Source: Vibrio fluvialis
GTDB taxonomy: Bacteria; Pseudomonadota; Gammaproteobacteria; Enterobacterales; Vibrionaceae
Reading direction: 5' to 3'
Assembly: GCF_900460245.1 (NCBI RefSeq)
Contig: NZ_UHIP01000001.1
Location: 806,001 to 870,000 of the forward strand
Length of the DNA stretch: 64,000 nt
Shown: positions 37,824 to 48,344 of the stretch, piece by piece
Numbering within the stretch: the stretch's first letter is position 1
How the letters are laid out: every line of letters begins with the position of its first letter
Translations under genes and position numbers: made by a program
The notes under the pieces: generated by a model
The model's input: only the letters and a program-made list of their open reading frames with translations
What the model was told of the DNA's origin: nothing
The model's database searches: none

Positions 37824-38440
37824 TTAAAAATCTCGTTTTCTTTCTTTCATTTTGATTATTGTTCTTGCTGCGTTTGTTTCGTTTTCACGGTGCCTGATCC
37901 CATGGCTTATTCGTTACAGCCTCCCGGCTGGAGGGGATGCTCTGAGGGCACGACAGTCATCACAAGCATGCAACACGCCTGTGATCCGCATAGAGGCGGA
38001 GAGTACTCAACATGAAATGACGATGAGTAGAGCAACAAGAAAGCCTCAACCAATGGTGTCTTACGCCACGTGCTGCACATTGATGTTCGGCCGACTACTC
38101 ATAAAACTGCGCCAAAAGAACGGTTAAAATAATTTATCACCTGTTCGATTATTGCAGCTGTGAACTATAGCAGCGACTGGTAAACTCAGCAATCGGCTTT
38201 ATTAGAAAGCGCTTAAAATTTTAAGACTCTGTACAAAAAATGTCAGTGAACGCTGATTATTCGCAGAGAAAATTGCAAACAAGTTTTGAAATCTATCAGT
38301 AAAACAACGCCGATTTGTCGGTGCAAAGCGTGCTATTGGTGTGACTTTCAACAATTTAGAGCGAATTTTAAGCTGAAACGCCGTTTTTCTGTTACGAAGA
38401 AAAATGTGAATTTCATCCTATAACGGTTAGAATAGCCGCC
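37824..38440. promoter_or_regulatory. rne leader and divergent rne-rluC region
   Basis: A 617-base spacer. On the minus strand (rne leader) I see three compact hairpins: CCTCC-AGCCG-GGAGG (37921-37935), a long one at 37960-37986 pairing ATCACA with TGTGAT and GCGTG with CATGC around a short loop, and CCGC-CTCTAT-GCGG (37987-38000). RNase E in enterobacteria binds its own structured 5' leader to limit its synthesis; these hairpins are candidates for that role. The rluC promoter lies at the right end. No gene is apparent. Confidence 0.6.
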
Positions 38441-39391
38441 ATGAGCGAAATGAGAACAGAAGTCCAGTTCATCGATATCGATGAAGACATGGCTGGTCAG
38501 CGCATTGATAACTTTTTGCGCAACCAATTAAAAACTATCCCGAAAAGCGTGGTTTATCGAATTCTGCGCAAGGGCGAAGTACGCGTGAACAAAAAGCGCG
38601 TCAAAGCGGAATACAAACTCGAAGCGGGCGATGTCGTACGCGTTCCACCAGTGACGATGGAAATCAAAGAGGACGAAGCACCAGCACCGAGCACCAAGCT
38701 TAATAAAGTTGCGGAGCTCGAGCATTGCATCCTCTATGAAGATGACCATATGTTGGTACTGAACAAACCGTCAGGCACTGCGGTGCATGGCGGCAGCGGG
38801 TTGAAATTTGGCGCGATTGAAGCAATGCGAGCTCTGCGTCCGCAAGCGCGTTTTCTTGAACTGGTGCATCGCATTGACCGCGATACGTCCGGCATTCTGT
38901 TGATTGCCAAAAAGCGTTCAGCACTGCGTCAGTTACAGAGCCAGTTTCGAGAGAAAACCGTACAGAAGTATTACTTCGCACTCGTGATGGGCGAGTGGAA
39001 AAACAGCTGCAAAGTGGTCAACGCTCCGCTGCTGAAGAATGAAGTCAACAGTATTGTGCGCGTCAACCCGAATGGAAAACCGTCGGAAACCCGCTTCAAA
39101 ATTCTGGAAAAGTTCCCTCAGGCAACGCTGATCCAGGCAAGCCCAATCACTGGCCGAACCCACCAGATTCGTGTTCACACTCAATATGTTGGCCATCCGA
39201 TTGCGTGGGATGACCGTTATGGTGACCGCCGCTTTGATGCTTACACAGCGCAATTCGGCATAGACCGTTTATTTCTGCATGCGGCCAATATTCAGTTTGT
39301 TCACCCTGCCAGCGGTGAGAAGATGGAAATCAATGCACCGCTCGACGCCAAGTTGGAAAAAGCACTGGCGAAAATGCGTCAGGCGGGATGA
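38441..39391 (+). CDS. rluC: 23S rRNA pseudouridine synthase RluC
   Basis: A 316-residue pseudouridine synthase. An N-terminal S4 RNA-binding domain (about 20-85; GQRIDNFLRNQLKTIPKSVV) is followed by the RluA-type catalytic domain with the aspartate in HRIDRDTSGILLIAKK and the block GRTHQIRVHTQYVGHPIAWD. RluC modifies U955, U2504 and U2580 of 23S rRNA in E. coli. It is divergent from rne, as in enterobacteria, and is followed by a 15-bp-stem bidirectional terminator. Confidence 0.94.
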   Translation: MSEMRTEVQFIDIDEDMAGQRIDNFLRNQLKTIPKSVVYRILRKGEVRVNKKRVKAEYKLEAGDVVRVPPVTMEIKEDEAPAPSTKLNKVAELEHCILYEDDHMLVLNKPSGTAVHGGSGLKFGAIEAMRALRPQARFLELVHRIDRDTSGILLIAKKRSALRQLQSQFREKTVQKYYFALVMGEWKNSCKVVNAPLLKNEVNSIVRVNPNGKPSETRFKILEKFPQATLIQASPITGRTHQIRVHTQYVGHPIAWDDRYGDRRFDAYTAQFGIDRLFLHAANIQFVHPASGEKMEINAPLDAKLEKALAKMRQAG

Positions 39392-39425
39392 ACTAAAAGG
39401 CTTGTCTCACGACAAGCCTTTTAGT
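39392..39425. terminator. Bidirectional terminator between rluC and maf
   Basis: A perfect 15-bp stem, ACTAAAAGGCTTGTC and GACAAGCCTTTTAGT, with a TCAC loop. It begins 1 base after the rluC stop and lies 12 bases from the maf stop. Confidence 0.92.
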
Positions 39426-39436
39426 CTGAAGCGTGT

Positions 39437-40018
39437 TTACAATACGTAGACGGATTCGTTCTCCAGCAATTTGACTAATTGGATCAGCGGAAGCCCAACC
39501 AGTGTATTGGGGTCATCGCCCTCCAAACGCTCGAATAAAGCGATACCCAGTCCCTCGCTTTTAAAACTGCCCGCACAGTTGAGAGGTTGTTCTCTATCGA
39601 CGTAGTGAGTCGCCATTTCGCGGCTTAGCTGACGAAAATGCACAGTAAAGGTATCGAGTACAACCTGTGCTTGATCGGTTTCAGTGTTGTACAGTGCTAA
39701 TCCGGTGTAAAAAGTGATCGCCTGACCACTCTGGCTGAGCAGTTGTTCAATCGCTTTTTCTCGAGTGTGTGGCTTGCCGACGATTTGACCGTTGATCACG
39801 CAAACCTGGTCAGAGCCAATCACTAAACTCGGTGCAGTTACAGAGCATGAACGGGCTTTTTCTTCTGCCAGACGTTGCACCAGTCGCTGAGGGGATTCCC
39901 CGACGTGCGGAGTTTCATCGCAATCTGGTGTCGCTGTGGAAAAGGGCAGATGTAGTTTGCTCAGAAGTTGCTGACGAAATGGGGATGTGGACGCTAAAAC
40001 TAGTTGGTAATTTTGCAT
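39437..40018 (-). CDS. yceF: Maf-family nucleotide pyrophosphatase (YceF)
   Basis: A 193-residue Maf/HAM1-fold protein. Signature blocks are [35 protein letters not shown] and the C-terminal [19 protein letters not shown]. The E. coli homologue YceF hydrolyses 7-methyl-GTP and acts in nucleotide-pool cleaning. It keeps its usual place between rluC and yceD, transcribed towards rluC. Confidence 0.92.
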   Translation of the reverse strand: MQNYQLVLASTSPFRQQLLSKLHLPFSTATPDCDETPHVGESPQRLVQRLAEEKARSCSVTAPSLVIGSDQVCVINGQIVGKPHTREKAIEQLLSQSGQAITFYTGLALYNTETDQAQVVLDTFTVHFRQLSREMATHYVDREQPLNCAGSFKSEGLGIALFERLEGDDPNTLVGLPLIQLVKLLENESVYVL

Positions 40019-40165
40019 TTTAATTTACAATTATCGCGAGTTTGGCAGCAGCATATCTCAAGTAAACTGGCTGTTCATAATGCTCTCAGCGGAAAGGGAA
40101 AAAAAACTAACTTTTTTGCCTTTTTCTTTGACTAAACCTATTTTGGAAGATAATATTCGCGCCCT

Positions 40166-40690
40166 ATGCAAAAGGTAAAAATACCGCGATCAGTTGATCC
40201 GGCGAAAGCAGCTTCAAAACGACTTGACTACGATGGCATCATCCAAATGAGTCTTTTTAAGCGCCTAGAGGAATCAACTGCAGGCGTTAAACGCGACGCA
40301 CAAGTTTCATTGTCATTTGGGCTTGATGAACAGCGACTCGTTGTTATCTCTGGTAAAGCTAACATCGAAGTCGATTTAGAGTGTCAACGCTGTAATGAGG
40401 TTTTCACACACGAGTGTGAGGTCGAATTCACTTACACCCCGTATTTCGGGCCGAAAAGTGAAGAAGACGCCCCGGACGAGTACGATTTGGTAGATCTGAA
40501 CGAGTTTGGTGAGGTTGACCTGATTCAGCTAGTTGAAGACGAGTTCATCATTAATCTGCCTCAGGTAGCAATGCATGACGAAGCGGATTGTAGCGTTAAT
40601 TCAGACAATATGGTGTTTGGTGAACTTCCAGACGAAGTGTTGGAAGACAAGCCGAATCCATTCGATGTTTTAAAAAGTTTAAAGAAGTAA
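40166..40690 (+). CDS. yceD: YceD (DUF177) rRNA accumulation protein
   Basis: A 174-residue protein of the DUF177 family, with the paired-cysteine element [18 protein letters not shown] and an acidic C-terminal half ([39 protein letters not shown]). In E. coli and plants the family is needed for normal 23S rRNA accumulation. It starts the yceD-rpmF-plsX-fab operon and lies 31 bases before rpmF. Confidence 0.93.
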   Translation: MQKVKIPRSVDPAKAASKRLDYDGIIQMSLFKRLEESTAGVKRDAQVSLSFGLDEQRLVVISGKANIEVDLECQRCNEVFTHECEVEFTYTPYFGPKSEEDAPDEYDLVDLNEFGEVDLIQLVEDEFIINLPQVAMHDEADCSVNSDNMVFGELPDEVLEDKPNPFDVLKSLKK

Positions 40691-40721
40691 ATCTTTAAGC
40701 AATAACATAGGAGTAGGGTCA

Positions 40722-40892
40722 ATGGCCGTACAACAAAACCGTAAAACACGTTCACGCCGTGGTATGCGTCGTTCACACGATGCGCTTACTACAGCTGCTC
40801 TATCTGTAGATGCGACTTCAGGTGAAACTCACCTACGTCACAACGTGACTGCTGACGGTTACTACCGTGGCAAAAAGGTTATCAACAAGTAA
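40722..40892 (+). CDS. rpmF: 50S ribosomal protein L32
   Basis: A 56-residue basic protein, [20 protein letters not shown] at the start and [11 protein letters not shown] at the end, clearly L32. A GGAGTAGGGTCA ribosome site precedes it. It lies between yceD and plsX as in E. coli, linking ribosome and lipid synthesis genes. The zinc-binding cysteines found in some L32 proteins are absent, as in E. coli. Confidence 0.97.
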   Translation: MAVQQNRKTRSRRGMRRSHDALTTAALSVDATSGETHLRHNVTADGYYRGKKVINK

Positions 40893-40901
40893 GGTTGACC
40901 T

Positions 40902-41927
40902 TTGCATAATTTAACCGTTGCACTTGATGCAATGGGCGGGGATTTCGGTCCTCGCGTCACAGTGCCTGCCGCCGTGCAGGCACTGTCGCATTTCCCAGAG
41001 CTAAAAGTGACCCTCGTTGGTGATCAGGCCATGATCGCCCGTCAACTTTCACTTCTAGGTTACGAAGCAAACACTCGTTTGAGTATTTTGCACAGTGACC
41101 GAGTTATTTCTAACTCAGAGAAACCCTCTCTCGCGCTTCGCAACAGTCATGGCAGCTCTATGGGCATGGCGATCGATTTGGTTGCAGAAGGGCAAGCTGA
41201 TGCTTGTGTCAGCGCCGGCAATACCGGTGCCTTGATGGCGCTTTCTCGTTTCCGTCTTAAATTATTACCAGGTATCGACAGACCAGCGTTAGTTTCTGCG
41301 CTGCCTACTGCGTTCGGCGGCAGAACCTGGATGTTGGACCTCGGTGCGAATGTTTCCAGTGATGCAGATTCGCTGTTTCAGTTTGCTGTCATGGGCTCAG
41401 CTTTGGCAGAACAGCATTTGTCTCGTCCGCCACGAGTTGCGATTCTCAATATCGGTGCTGAGGAAATAAAAGGCAATGATCTTGTCAAACGTTGTGCAGA
41501 AATGCTCCATCAGACCCAAGCCGTGAATTTTATTGGTTATATTGAAGGTAACCAACTGCTGTTAGACACCGCCGATGTCGTGGTGTGTGACGGTTTTGTC
41601 GGCAACGTATGTCTGAAAACGTGTGAAGGAACTGCGCAACTCTTTATCGATAAGTTAAAAAGTAAGTTTTTAGCCTCATCCATAAAGGGTTGGATTGCCA
41701 GAAAACTGTTTTCTGAGCTATTTACTGAACTAAAAACATTGAACCCCGACCAGTATAACGGCGCAAGTTTGCTAGGATTGCGCGGCATTGTCATTAAAAG
41801 TCATGGAAGTGCTGATGTATCCGCTGTCGTGAATGCAATTTCAGAAGCGGTACATGAAGTGAAACGACAAGTACCCAGCCGTATAAGCGATCGTTTGGAA
41901 GCGGTTTTACTCGAGAGGCATTATTAG
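40902..41927 (+). CDS. plsX: Phosphate acyltransferase PlsX
   Basis: A 341-residue enzyme that makes acyl-phosphate from acyl-ACP for phospholipid synthesis. Hallmarks are [34 protein letters not shown] and [19 protein letters not shown]. The start is TTG at 40902 with AAGG seven bases upstream; no ATG fits the conserved N-terminus. It follows rpmF by 9 bases and precedes fabH by 5. Confidence 0.94.
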   Translation: MHNLTVALDAMGGDFGPRVTVPAAVQALSHFPELKVTLVGDQAMIARQLSLLGYEANTRLSILHSDRVISNSEKPSLALRNSHGSSMGMAIDLVAEGQADACVSAGNTGALMALSRFRLKLLPGIDRPALVSALPTAFGGRTWMLDLGANVSSDADSLFQFAVMGSALAEQHLSRPPRVAILNIGAEEIKGNDLVKRCAEMLHQTQAVNFIGYIEGNQLLLDTADVVVCDGFVGNVCLKTCEGTAQLFIDKLKSKFLASSIKGWIARKLFSELFTELKTLNPDQYNGASLLGLRGIVIKSHGSADVSAVVNAISEAVHEVKRQVPSRISDRLEAVLLERHY

Positions 41928-41932
41928 TCTTC

Positions 41933-42883
41933 ATGTATAGCAAAATTTTAGGTACAGGCAGCTACCTGCCATCTCAGGTGCGTACTAACGCAGATTTGGA
42001 GAAAATGGTAGATACAAGTGATGAGTGGATTGTCACGCGCACCGGTATTCGTGAGCGTCGTATTGCCGCAGAAAATGAAACCGTAGCCGATATGGGCTTT
42101 TATGCTGCGCAAAACGCCATTGAAATGGCGGGCATTGATAAAAACGACATCGACTTAATCATTCTTGCCACAACCAGTAGCAGCCATACGTTTCCATCTT
42201 CAGCCTGTCAGGTTCAAGCGAAACTGGGCATCAAAGGCTGTCCGGCGTTTGATCTTGCAGCGGCATGTTCCGGCTTTATGTACGGTTTGTCGGTGGCTGA
42301 TCAGCATATCAAATCCGGCATGTGCAAAAACGTGCTGGTAATTGGTTCTGATGCGTTGTCAAAAACCTGTGACCCGACGGATCGTTCCACTATCATTCTT
42401 TTTGGTGATGGTGCGGGTGCCGTGGTGGTTGGTGCCAGTGAAGAGCCAGGTATTTTGTCGACCCACATTTACGCCGATGGTGAATTCGGCGATCTACTGA
42501 GCCTGGAAGTGCCAGAGCGCGGTGGTGATGTCGACAAATGGTTGTACATGGCAGGCAACGAAGTATTCAAAGTAGCTGTGACTCAGCTTTCAAAACTGGT
42601 CAAAGACACTCTGGCTGCCAACAACATGCATAAGTCTGAACTAGACTGGTTGGTGCCACATCAGGCGAACTACCGAATTATTTCTGCGACAGCGAAAAAG
42701 CTATCAATGTCGCTGGATCAAGTGGTGATCACGCTTGACCGTCATGGTAATACTTCCGCTGCGACGGTGCCAACGGCACTGGATGAAGCGGTACGTGATG
42801 GTCGTATCAAACGTGGTCAGACTCTGCTTTTAGAAGCCTTTGGTGGTGGTTTCACCTGGGGTTCTGCGTTAGTCAAGTTCTAA
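41933..42883 (+). CDS. fabH: 3-oxoacyl-ACP synthase III (FabH)
   Basis: A 316-residue ketoacyl synthase that starts fatty acid synthesis by condensing acetyl-CoA with malonyl-ACP. The catalytic cysteine is C112 ([13 protein letters not shown]), the histidine is in VPHQANYRI and the asparagine in [12 protein letters not shown]. The length matches E. coli FabH. A short hairpin follows before fabD. Confidence 0.97.
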   Translation: MYSKILGTGSYLPSQVRTNADLEKMVDTSDEWIVTRTGIRERRIAAENETVADMGFYAAQNAIEMAGIDKNDIDLIILATTSSSHTFPSSACQVQAKLGIKGCPAFDLAAACSGFMYGLSVADQHIKSGMCKNVLVIGSDALSKTCDPTDRSTIILFGDGAGAVVVGASEEPGILSTHIYADGEFGDLLSLEVPERGGDVDKWLYMAGNEVFKVAVTQLSKLVKDTLAANNMHKSELDWLVPHQANYRIISATAKKLSMSLDQVVITLDRHGNTSAATVPTALDEAVRDGRIKRGQTLLLEAFGGGFTWGSALVKF

Positions 42884-42909
42884 CGCCCGCTCAATAATAA
42901 ATTAGACTT

Positions 42910-42931
42910 TAAGGAGTCGCGAGACTCCTTA
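42910..42931 (+). terminator. Weak hairpin between fabH and fabD
   Basis: TAAGGAGTC-GCGA-GACTCCTTA, a 9-bp stem with no long T-run afterwards. It may be an mRNA processing or stability element inside the operon rather than a true terminator. Confidence 0.5.
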
Positions 42932-42957
42932 TTCATTCTTAGTTAAGGAAAAAAACA

Positions 42958-43881
42958 ATGAGCAAGTTTGCTATCGTATTTCCAGGTCAGGGTTCTCAGG
43001 CAGTTGGTATGCTTGCCGAGCTTGGCGAACAGTATGATGTAGTTAAACAAACTTTTGCAGAAGCGTCTGATGCACTGGGTTACGACCTTTGGGCTCTGGT
43101 TCAGAACGGTCCTGCAGAAGATCTCAACCAGACTTTCCGTACTCAACCTGCACTGCTGGCGTCTTCTGTTGCTATCTGGCGTGTATGGCAGGAGCTGGGC
43201 CTGGAGCAGCCAGAAGTGCTGGCAGGCCACAGCCTGGGTGAATACTCAGCACTGGTTTGTGCTGGTGTGATTGATTTTAAAGCTGCGATCAAACTGGTTG
43301 AACTGCGTGGTCAACTGATGCAAGAAGCCGTGCCAGCAGGTACAGGCGCAATGTACGCGATCATTGGTCTGGATGATGCGGCTATTGCCAAAGCGTGTGA
43401 AGAAGCCGCGCAAGGTGATGTAGTGTCTCCTGTGAACTTTAACTCACCAGGTCAGGTGGTGATCGCAGGCCAGAAAGATGCGGTAGAACGCGCTGGCGCA
43501 CTGTGTAAAGAAGCGGGCGCTAAACGTGCTCTGCCTCTGCCAGTTTCTGTACCTTCACATTGTGCTCTGATGAAACCAGCGGCTGAAAAATTGGCTGTTG
43601 CGCTAGAAGCGCTGACATTCAACACTCCACAAATTCCTGTTATCAACAACGTTGATGTAGTCGCTGAAACTGATCCAGCGAAAATCAAAGATGCGTTGGT
43701 TCGTCAATTGCACAGCCCAGTTCGCTGGACCGAAGGCGTTGAAAAGATGGCAGAACAAGGCATTGAAAAACTGATTGAAGTTGGCCCAGGCAAGGTGTTG
43801 ACTGGTCTGACTAAACGTATTGTGAAAACGCTAGACGCAGCTGCAGTGAACGACATCGCTTCACTGGAAGCGGTTAAGTAA
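42958..43881 (+). CDS. fabD: Malonyl-CoA-ACP transacylase (FabD)
   Basis: A 307-residue transacylase that loads malonyl groups on ACP. The N-terminal FAIVFPGQGSQAVGML and nucleophile S92 in GHSLGEYSAL are typical; the catalytic histidine lies in VPSHCALM. It follows fabH by 74 bases, with AAGGAAAAAAACA upstream of the ATG. Confidence 0.97.
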   Translation: MSKFAIVFPGQGSQAVGMLAELGEQYDVVKQTFAEASDALGYDLWALVQNGPAEDLNQTFRTQPALLASSVAIWRVWQELGLEQPEVLAGHSLGEYSALVCAGVIDFKAAIKLVELRGQLMQEAVPAGTGAMYAIIGLDDAAIAKACEEAAQGDVVSPVNFNSPGQVVIAGQKDAVERAGALCKEAGAKRALPLPVSVPSHCALMKPAAEKLAVALEALTFNTPQIPVINNVDVVAETDPAKIKDALVRQLHSPVRWTEGVEKMAEQGIEKLIEVGPGKVLTGLTKRIVKTLDAAAVNDIASLEAVK

Positions 43882-43896
43882 GAATAGGAAATAAAC

Positions 43897-44643
43897 ATGA
43901 GTAATTTCATGAATCTGGAAGGCAAAGTTGCCCTGGTAACTGGCGCAAGCCGTGGTATCGGTAAAGCGATCGCGGAACTATTGGTTGAACGTGGTGCCAC
44001 AGTAATCGGTACGGCAACCAGTGAAAGCGGTGCAGATGCAATCAGCGCGTATCTGGGCGATAACGGTAAAGGTTTGGCGTTGAACGTGACAGACGTAGAC
44101 TCTATCGAGTCTGTGTTGAAAAGCATCAACGACGAATTTGGCGGCATCGATATTCTGGTGAACAACGCAGGTATCACTCGTGATAACCTGTTAATGCGCA
44201 TGAAAGATGACGAATGGACCGATATCCTGGATACTAACTTGACGTCTATCTTCCGTCTGTCTAAAGCTGTACTACGTGGCATGATGAAAAAACGTCAAGG
44301 TCGTATCATCAACGTTGGTTCTGTTGTCGGTACAATGGGCAACGCTGGCCAAACGAACTACGCAGCAGCAAAAGCGGGCGTAATTGGCTTTACCAAGTCA
44401 ATGGCGCGTGAAGTTGCATCTCGTGGCGTGACTGTGAACACAGTTGCACCAGGTTTCATCGAAACGGATATGACAAAAGCGCTGAATGACGACCAACGTA
44501 CTGCTACACTAGCACAAGTGCCAGCAGGTCGTTTGGGGGATCCACGTGAAATCGCATCCGCGGTTGCATTCCTGGCATCTCCGGAAGCAGCGTACATTAC
44601 TGGTGAAACTCTGCACGTTAACGGCGGAATGTACATGGTTTAA
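43897..44643 (+). CDS. fabG: 3-oxoacyl-ACP reductase (FabG)
   Basis: A 248-residue short-chain dehydrogenase using NADPH to reduce 3-oxoacyl-ACP. It has the cofactor loop TGASRGIGKAIAELL, the NNAG block, and the catalytic Ser-Tyr-Lys with YAAAKAG in NAGQTNYAAAKAGVIGF. It lies 15 bases after fabD. A 233-base spacer before acpP probably holds the strong acpP promoter. Confidence 0.97.
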   Translation: MSNFMNLEGKVALVTGASRGIGKAIAELLVERGATVIGTATSESGADAISAYLGDNGKGLALNVTDVDSIESVLKSINDEFGGIDILVNNAGITRDNLLMRMKDDEWTDILDTNLTSIFRLSKAVLRGMMKKRQGRIINVGSVVGTMGNAGQTNYAAAKAGVIGFTKSMAREVASRGVTVNTVAPGFIETDMTKALNDDQRTATLAQVPAGRLGDPREIASAVAFLASPEAAYITGETLHVNGGMYMV

Positions 44644-44876
44644 GGCCAAGTTTGGGGCGAAATGAACGAAACTGGTTTAGTAAAATGTTGACTTCGTCCA
44701 AAACTTGTCAGTGAAATGCGCAAGATTTGTGCATGATATATGTCAAAAATGGTGTGAATTTCGGTTAAAATCGCCAAATTTGTGGTTTGACCAGCAAGGT
44801 CCCCCTTGCAACTTTCACTAGTTCGAATAAACTACGGAATCATCGCATTAGGCGAAATCTGTAAAGGAAAAGAAAA

Positions 44877-45110
44877 ATGAGCAACATCGAAGAACGCGTA
44901 AAGAAAATCATCGTTGAACAGCTAGGCGTAGACGAAGCAGAAGTTAAAAACGAAGCTTCTTTCGTTGAAGACCTAGGTGCGGATTCTCTGGACACTGTTG
45001 AGCTTGTTATGGCTCTGGAAGAAGAATTCGACACTGAGATTCCTGATGAAGAAGCAGAGAAAATCACTACTGTTCAAGCTGCGATCGATTACGTAAACAG
45101 CGCTCAGTAA
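44877..45110 (+). CDS. acpP: Acyl carrier protein
   Basis: A 77-residue acidic protein. The phosphopantetheine attachment serine is S37 in [18 protein letters not shown] 233-base upstream region with a TAAAAT box (44766-44771) suggests its own promoter. A strong terminator directly after the gene probably makes acpP mRNA more abundant than fabF mRNA. AAAGGAAAAGAAAA precedes the ATG. Confidence 0.98.
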   Translation: MSNIEERVKKIIVEQLGVDEAEVKNEASFVEDLGADSLDTVELVMALEEEFDTEIPDEEAEKITTVQAAIDYVNSAQ

Positions 45111-45120
45111 TGTCTCTCCC

Positions 45121-45150
45121 CAGGCGGCCCTCTGGCCGCCTGAGTTTTTC
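45121..45150 (+). terminator. Terminator between acpP and fabF
   Basis: CAGGCGGCC-CTCT-GGCCGCCTG, a GC-rich 9-bp stem followed by AGTTTTTC, 11 bases after the acpP stop. Confidence 0.85.
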
Positions 45151-45200
45151 TCACTCATCTATAATCTCTCATAGAATTTTCATTTCCGGAGAATATGATC

Positions 45201-46445
45201 GTGTCCAAGCGTCGTGTCGTTGTCACTGGCATGGGTATGTTGTCACCGGTAGGCAACACTGTAGAATCTTCTTGGAAAGCCCTGCTAGCTGGTCAAAGTG
45301 GTATCGTGAATATCGAACACTTTGATACAACAAATTTCTCAACTCGTTTCGCAGGTCTGGTAAAAGATTTTAACTGCGAAGAGTACATGTCTAAAAAAGA
45401 TGCCCGTAAAATGGATTTGTTTATCCAGTACGGTATTGCGGCGGGTATCCAAGCGCTAGACGATTCTGGTCTGGTAATCACTGAAGAAAACGCTCCACGC
45501 GTCGGTGTTGCAATCGGCTCTGGTATCGGTGGTCTTGATTTGATCGAAACAGGTCATCAGGCGCTTATGGAGAAAGGTCCACGTAAAGTGAGCCCGTTCT
45601 TCGTACCTTCAACCATCGTGAACATGGTTGCGGGTAACCTATCTATCATGCGTGGTCTTCGTGGTCCTAACATCGCGATTTCAACTGCATGTACTACAGG
45701 TTTACACAACATCGGTCACGCAGCTCGTATGATTGCATACGGTGATGCGGAAGCGATGGTTGCAGGCGGTAGCGAAAAAGCGTCAACCCCTCTGGGTATG
45801 GCTGGCTTTGGTGCGGCGAAAGCACTGTCTACACGCAATGATGAACCAACAAAAGCTTCTCGTCCATGGGACAAGGACCGTGATGGTTTTGTTTTGGGTG
45901 ACGGTGCAGGCGTGATGGTTCTGGAAGAATACGAACACGCGAAAGCGCGTGGCGCGAAAATCTACGCAGAAATCGTAGGCTTTGGTATGTCTGGCGACGC
46001 TTACCACATGACTTCACCAAGTGAAGATGGTTCGGGTGGCGCACTGGCAATGGAAGCAGCGATGCGTGATGCAGCAGTAGTAGGTACTCAAATCGGCTAC
46101 GTGAACGCGCACGGTACGTCTACTCCAGCGGGTGACGTAGCGGAAGTGAAAGGTATCAAACGCGCTCTGGGCGAAGACGGTGCAAAACAAGTACTGATCT
46201 CTTCTACCAAATCAATGACGGGTCACCTATTGGGTGCCGCCGGTTCGGTTGAAGCTATCATTACGGTGTTGTCGCTGGTCGACCAAATCGTTCCGCCAAC
46301 CATCAACCTGGATAATCCAGAAGAAGGTCTGGGCGTGGATCTGGTTCCGCACACAGCACGTAAAGTTGAAGGCATGGAATACGCGATGTGTAACTCGTTT
46401 GGCTTTGGTGGCACAAACGGTTCACTGATCTTCAAGCGCGTATAA
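45201..46445 (+). CDS. fabF: 3-oxoacyl-ACP synthase II (FabF)
   Basis: A 414-residue elongating ketoacyl synthase. It has [16 protein letters not shown] at the N-terminus, the catalytic cysteine in [16 protein letters not shown], and the two histidines in [11 protein letters not shown] and [10 protein letters not shown] prefer the GTG at 45201 ([10 protein letters not shown]), which is 9 bases from GGAG. An ATG at 45195 is only 3 bases from it and would add two residues. It follows the acpP terminator. Confidence 0.95.
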   Translation: MSKRRVVVTGMGMLSPVGNTVESSWKALLAGQSGIVNIEHFDTTNFSTRFAGLVKDFNCEEYMSKKDARKMDLFIQYGIAAGIQALDDSGLVITEENAPRVGVAIGSGIGGLDLIETGHQALMEKGPRKVSPFFVPSTIVNMVAGNLSIMRGLRGPNIAISTACTTGLHNIGHAARMIAYGDAEAMVAGGSEKASTPLGMAGFGAAKALSTRNDEPTKASRPWDKDRDGFVLGDGAGVMVLEEYEHAKARGAKIYAEIVGFGMSGDAYHMTSPSEDGSGGALAMEAAMRDAAVVGTQIGYVNAHGTSTPAGDVAEVKGIKRALGEDGAKQVLISSTKSMTGHLLGAAGSVEAIITVLSLVDQIVPPTINLDNPEEGLGVDLVPHTARKVEGMEYAMCNSFGFGGTNGSLIFKRV

Positions 46446-46477
46446 TCACCGCATTTTCATTGAACTTTACTTGAGTT

Positions 46478-46516
46478 GAAACGGCTTGATGCTTAGCATT
46501 AAGCCGTTTCTTTTTT
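46478..46516 (+). terminator. Terminator after fabF
   Basis: GAAACGGCTTGATGC and GCATTAAGCCGTTTC form a long stem (one G-T pair) with a TTA loop, followed by a T-run. It lies 15 bases before pabC and so may also affect the pabC leader. Confidence 0.88.
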
Positions 46517-46530
46517 CAGGGAGAAGAAAA

Positions 46531-47334
46531 ATGTTCTGGCACAACGGTGAACCCCGTGACACGGTCGCAATCGCAGACCGCTCTTTCCAATATGGTGATG
46601 GTTGCTTTACCACCATCCTAACTAAGCAGGGCGACATTCAGCATTGGCCATATCATATTGAGCGCATGGAAGCCTGCCTGAATTTGTTAGACATTCCTCT
46701 GCCTGATTGGGCACAAATTCGTTCCTGGTTGGACGCTGCAACCCTGGGTGACGAAAGAGCCGGTCTTAAATTACACATCAGCCGAGGTGAAGGCGGACGT
46801 GGTTACAGTCCCGCGCATTTAACTCAGCCCAATGTTACTATTAGCAACTTTGCTTTCCCTGGTCACTATGCTGATTGGCAGCAACACGGACTTCACCTTG
46901 GCGTGTGTCACCATCGTATGGGTATCAATCCATTATTGGCCGGACACAAACACAACAACCGTCTGGAGCAGGTATTGTTGAAAGGGGAAATGGACAGAGC
47001 AGGGTTTGCTGATGGTGTTTGTCTGGATATTCACGGCCATCTGGTGGAAACCACCATGGCAAACTTGTTCTGGATAAAAGGGGAAACGTTGTATACGCCG
47101 AGTCTCGATAATGCCGGCGTGTCTGGTATTGCGCGGCGGCTTATTATTCAGGATGCTCCGAAGTTCGGTTTGAAAGTGGTGATTGGTGAGTTTGAGCTCG
47201 ACCATCTCGACAATGCCGACGAAGTATTTATTTCTAATGCGATTATGGAAGTCGCACCGGTAACGGCGCTTGCCGGGCAGCACTATTCCATCGGTTTTTA
47301 CACACGACGATTTCAGGAGAGCTTTAATTCGTGA
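46531..47334 (+). CDS. pabC: Aminodeoxychorismate lyase (PabC)
   Basis: A 267-residue fold-type IV PLP enzyme that makes 4-aminobenzoate for folate. It begins MFWHNGEPRDTVAIADRSFQ and continues with YGDGCFTTI; the PLP lysine is in GHKHNNRLEQVLLK. The ATG at 46531 follows AGGGAGAAGAAAA, directly after the fabF terminator; frame upstream of it is terminator sequence. It overlaps mltG by 4 bases. Confidence 0.93.
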   Translation: MFWHNGEPRDTVAIADRSFQYGDGCFTTILTKQGDIQHWPYHIERMEACLNLLDIPLPDWAQIRSWLDAATLGDERAGLKLHISRGEGGRGYSPAHLTQPNVTISNFAFPGHYADWQQHGLHLGVCHHRMGINPLLAGHKHNNRLEQVLLKGEMDRAGFADGVCLDIHGHLVETTMANLFWIKGETLYTPSLDNAGVSGIARRLIIQDAPKFGLKVVIGEFELDHLDNADEVFISNAIMEVAPVTALAGQHYSIGFYTRRFQESFNS

Positions 47335-48344
47335 TTAAAAAACTCGTTTCACTGCTATTTACCTTATTGGCTCTGGCAGCCGTGGGGTACTTCTATGTGA
47401 CTAAACAAGTGGATGTTTACTTGTCACAACCTCTCGATATTCAAAGCGAACAACTGGTGACGATCCCGTCAGGCACTAGCCTCAATGGCGCACTGTCCCT
47501 CATGACCAAACATGGCTGGATAGACTCTCAGTTTGCTGAAAAACTGGTTCGTCGTTTCCATCCGGAACTGACACAGATTAAAGCGGGTACTTATCAGCTG
47601 ATGCCTGATATGAAGCTGGCACAAGCGCTGAAATTGTTGGTTTCGGGCAAAGAGCATCAGTTCGCGATTACGTTTGTAGAAGGCAGCCGCTTTAGCGAAT
47701 GGATGGCGATCCTTGAACAAAATGAACAGCTCAAGCATACGTTAACCGAAAGTTCGGAAGCGGACATTGCCAAACAATTGGGCATCGAGCAGTCAAAACT
47801 CGAAGGGCTGTTTCTGGCGGAAACCTATCATTTCACTAAAGGGGTCAGCGATCTCGATATTCTCAAGCGTGCCCACCGCAAGTTGGAAGGCATTCTCAAT
47901 AGTGCTTGGGAAACCCGTCAGGAAAACCTGCCGTTGACGTCCCCATACCAAGCACTGATTCTGGCTTCAATTATTGAGAAAGAGACCGCGGTGGAATCGG
48001 AGCGTGAACGCATTGCGTCGGTGTTTGTCAATCGCCTCAATAAAAGAATGCGCCTGCAGACAGACCCAACTGTGATTTACGGTATGGGCGATAATTACGA
48101 CGGCAACATTCGTAAAAAGGATCTGCGTGCACCAACACCGTACAACACCTACGTGATCAATGGATTGCCGCCAACGCCGATTGCGATGCCTGGCGAAGCG
48201 TCGATTCGCGCCGCATTGAACCCAGAGCAGAGCGCGTATCTTTATTTCGTCGCCAGTGGAAACGGTGGTCATGTGTTTTCAAAGAATCTTACAGAACATA
48301 ACCGCGCGGTACGCGCTTACTTAAAACAGCTCAGACAACAGTAA
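47331..48344 (+). CDS. mltG: Endolytic murein transglycosylase MltG
   Basis: A 337-residue membrane-anchored lytic transglycosylase that cuts nascent glycan strands. An N-terminal transmembrane helix (about 5-23) is followed by a LysM-like part and the YceG domain. The catalytic glutamate is E218 in [20 protein letters not shown]. The start is GTG at 47331, sharing GTGA with the pabC stop. The stop overlaps the tmk start (TAATG). Confidence 0.95.
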   Translation: MIKKLVSLLFTLLALAAVGYFYVTKQVDVYLSQPLDIQSEQLVTIPSGTSLNGALSLMTKHGWIDSQFAEKLVRRFHPELTQIKAGTYQLMPDMKLAQALKLLVSGKEHQFAITFVEGSRFSEWMAILEQNEQLKHTLTESSEADIAKQLGIEQSKLEGLFLAETYHFTKGVSDLDILKRAHRKLEGILNSAWETRQENLPLTSPYQALILASIIEKETAVESERERIASVFVNRLNKRMRLQTDPTVIYGMGDNYDGNIRKKDLRAPTPYNTYVINGLPPTPIAMPGEASIRAALNPEQSAYLYFVASGNGGHVFSKNLTEHNRAVRAYLKQLRQQ

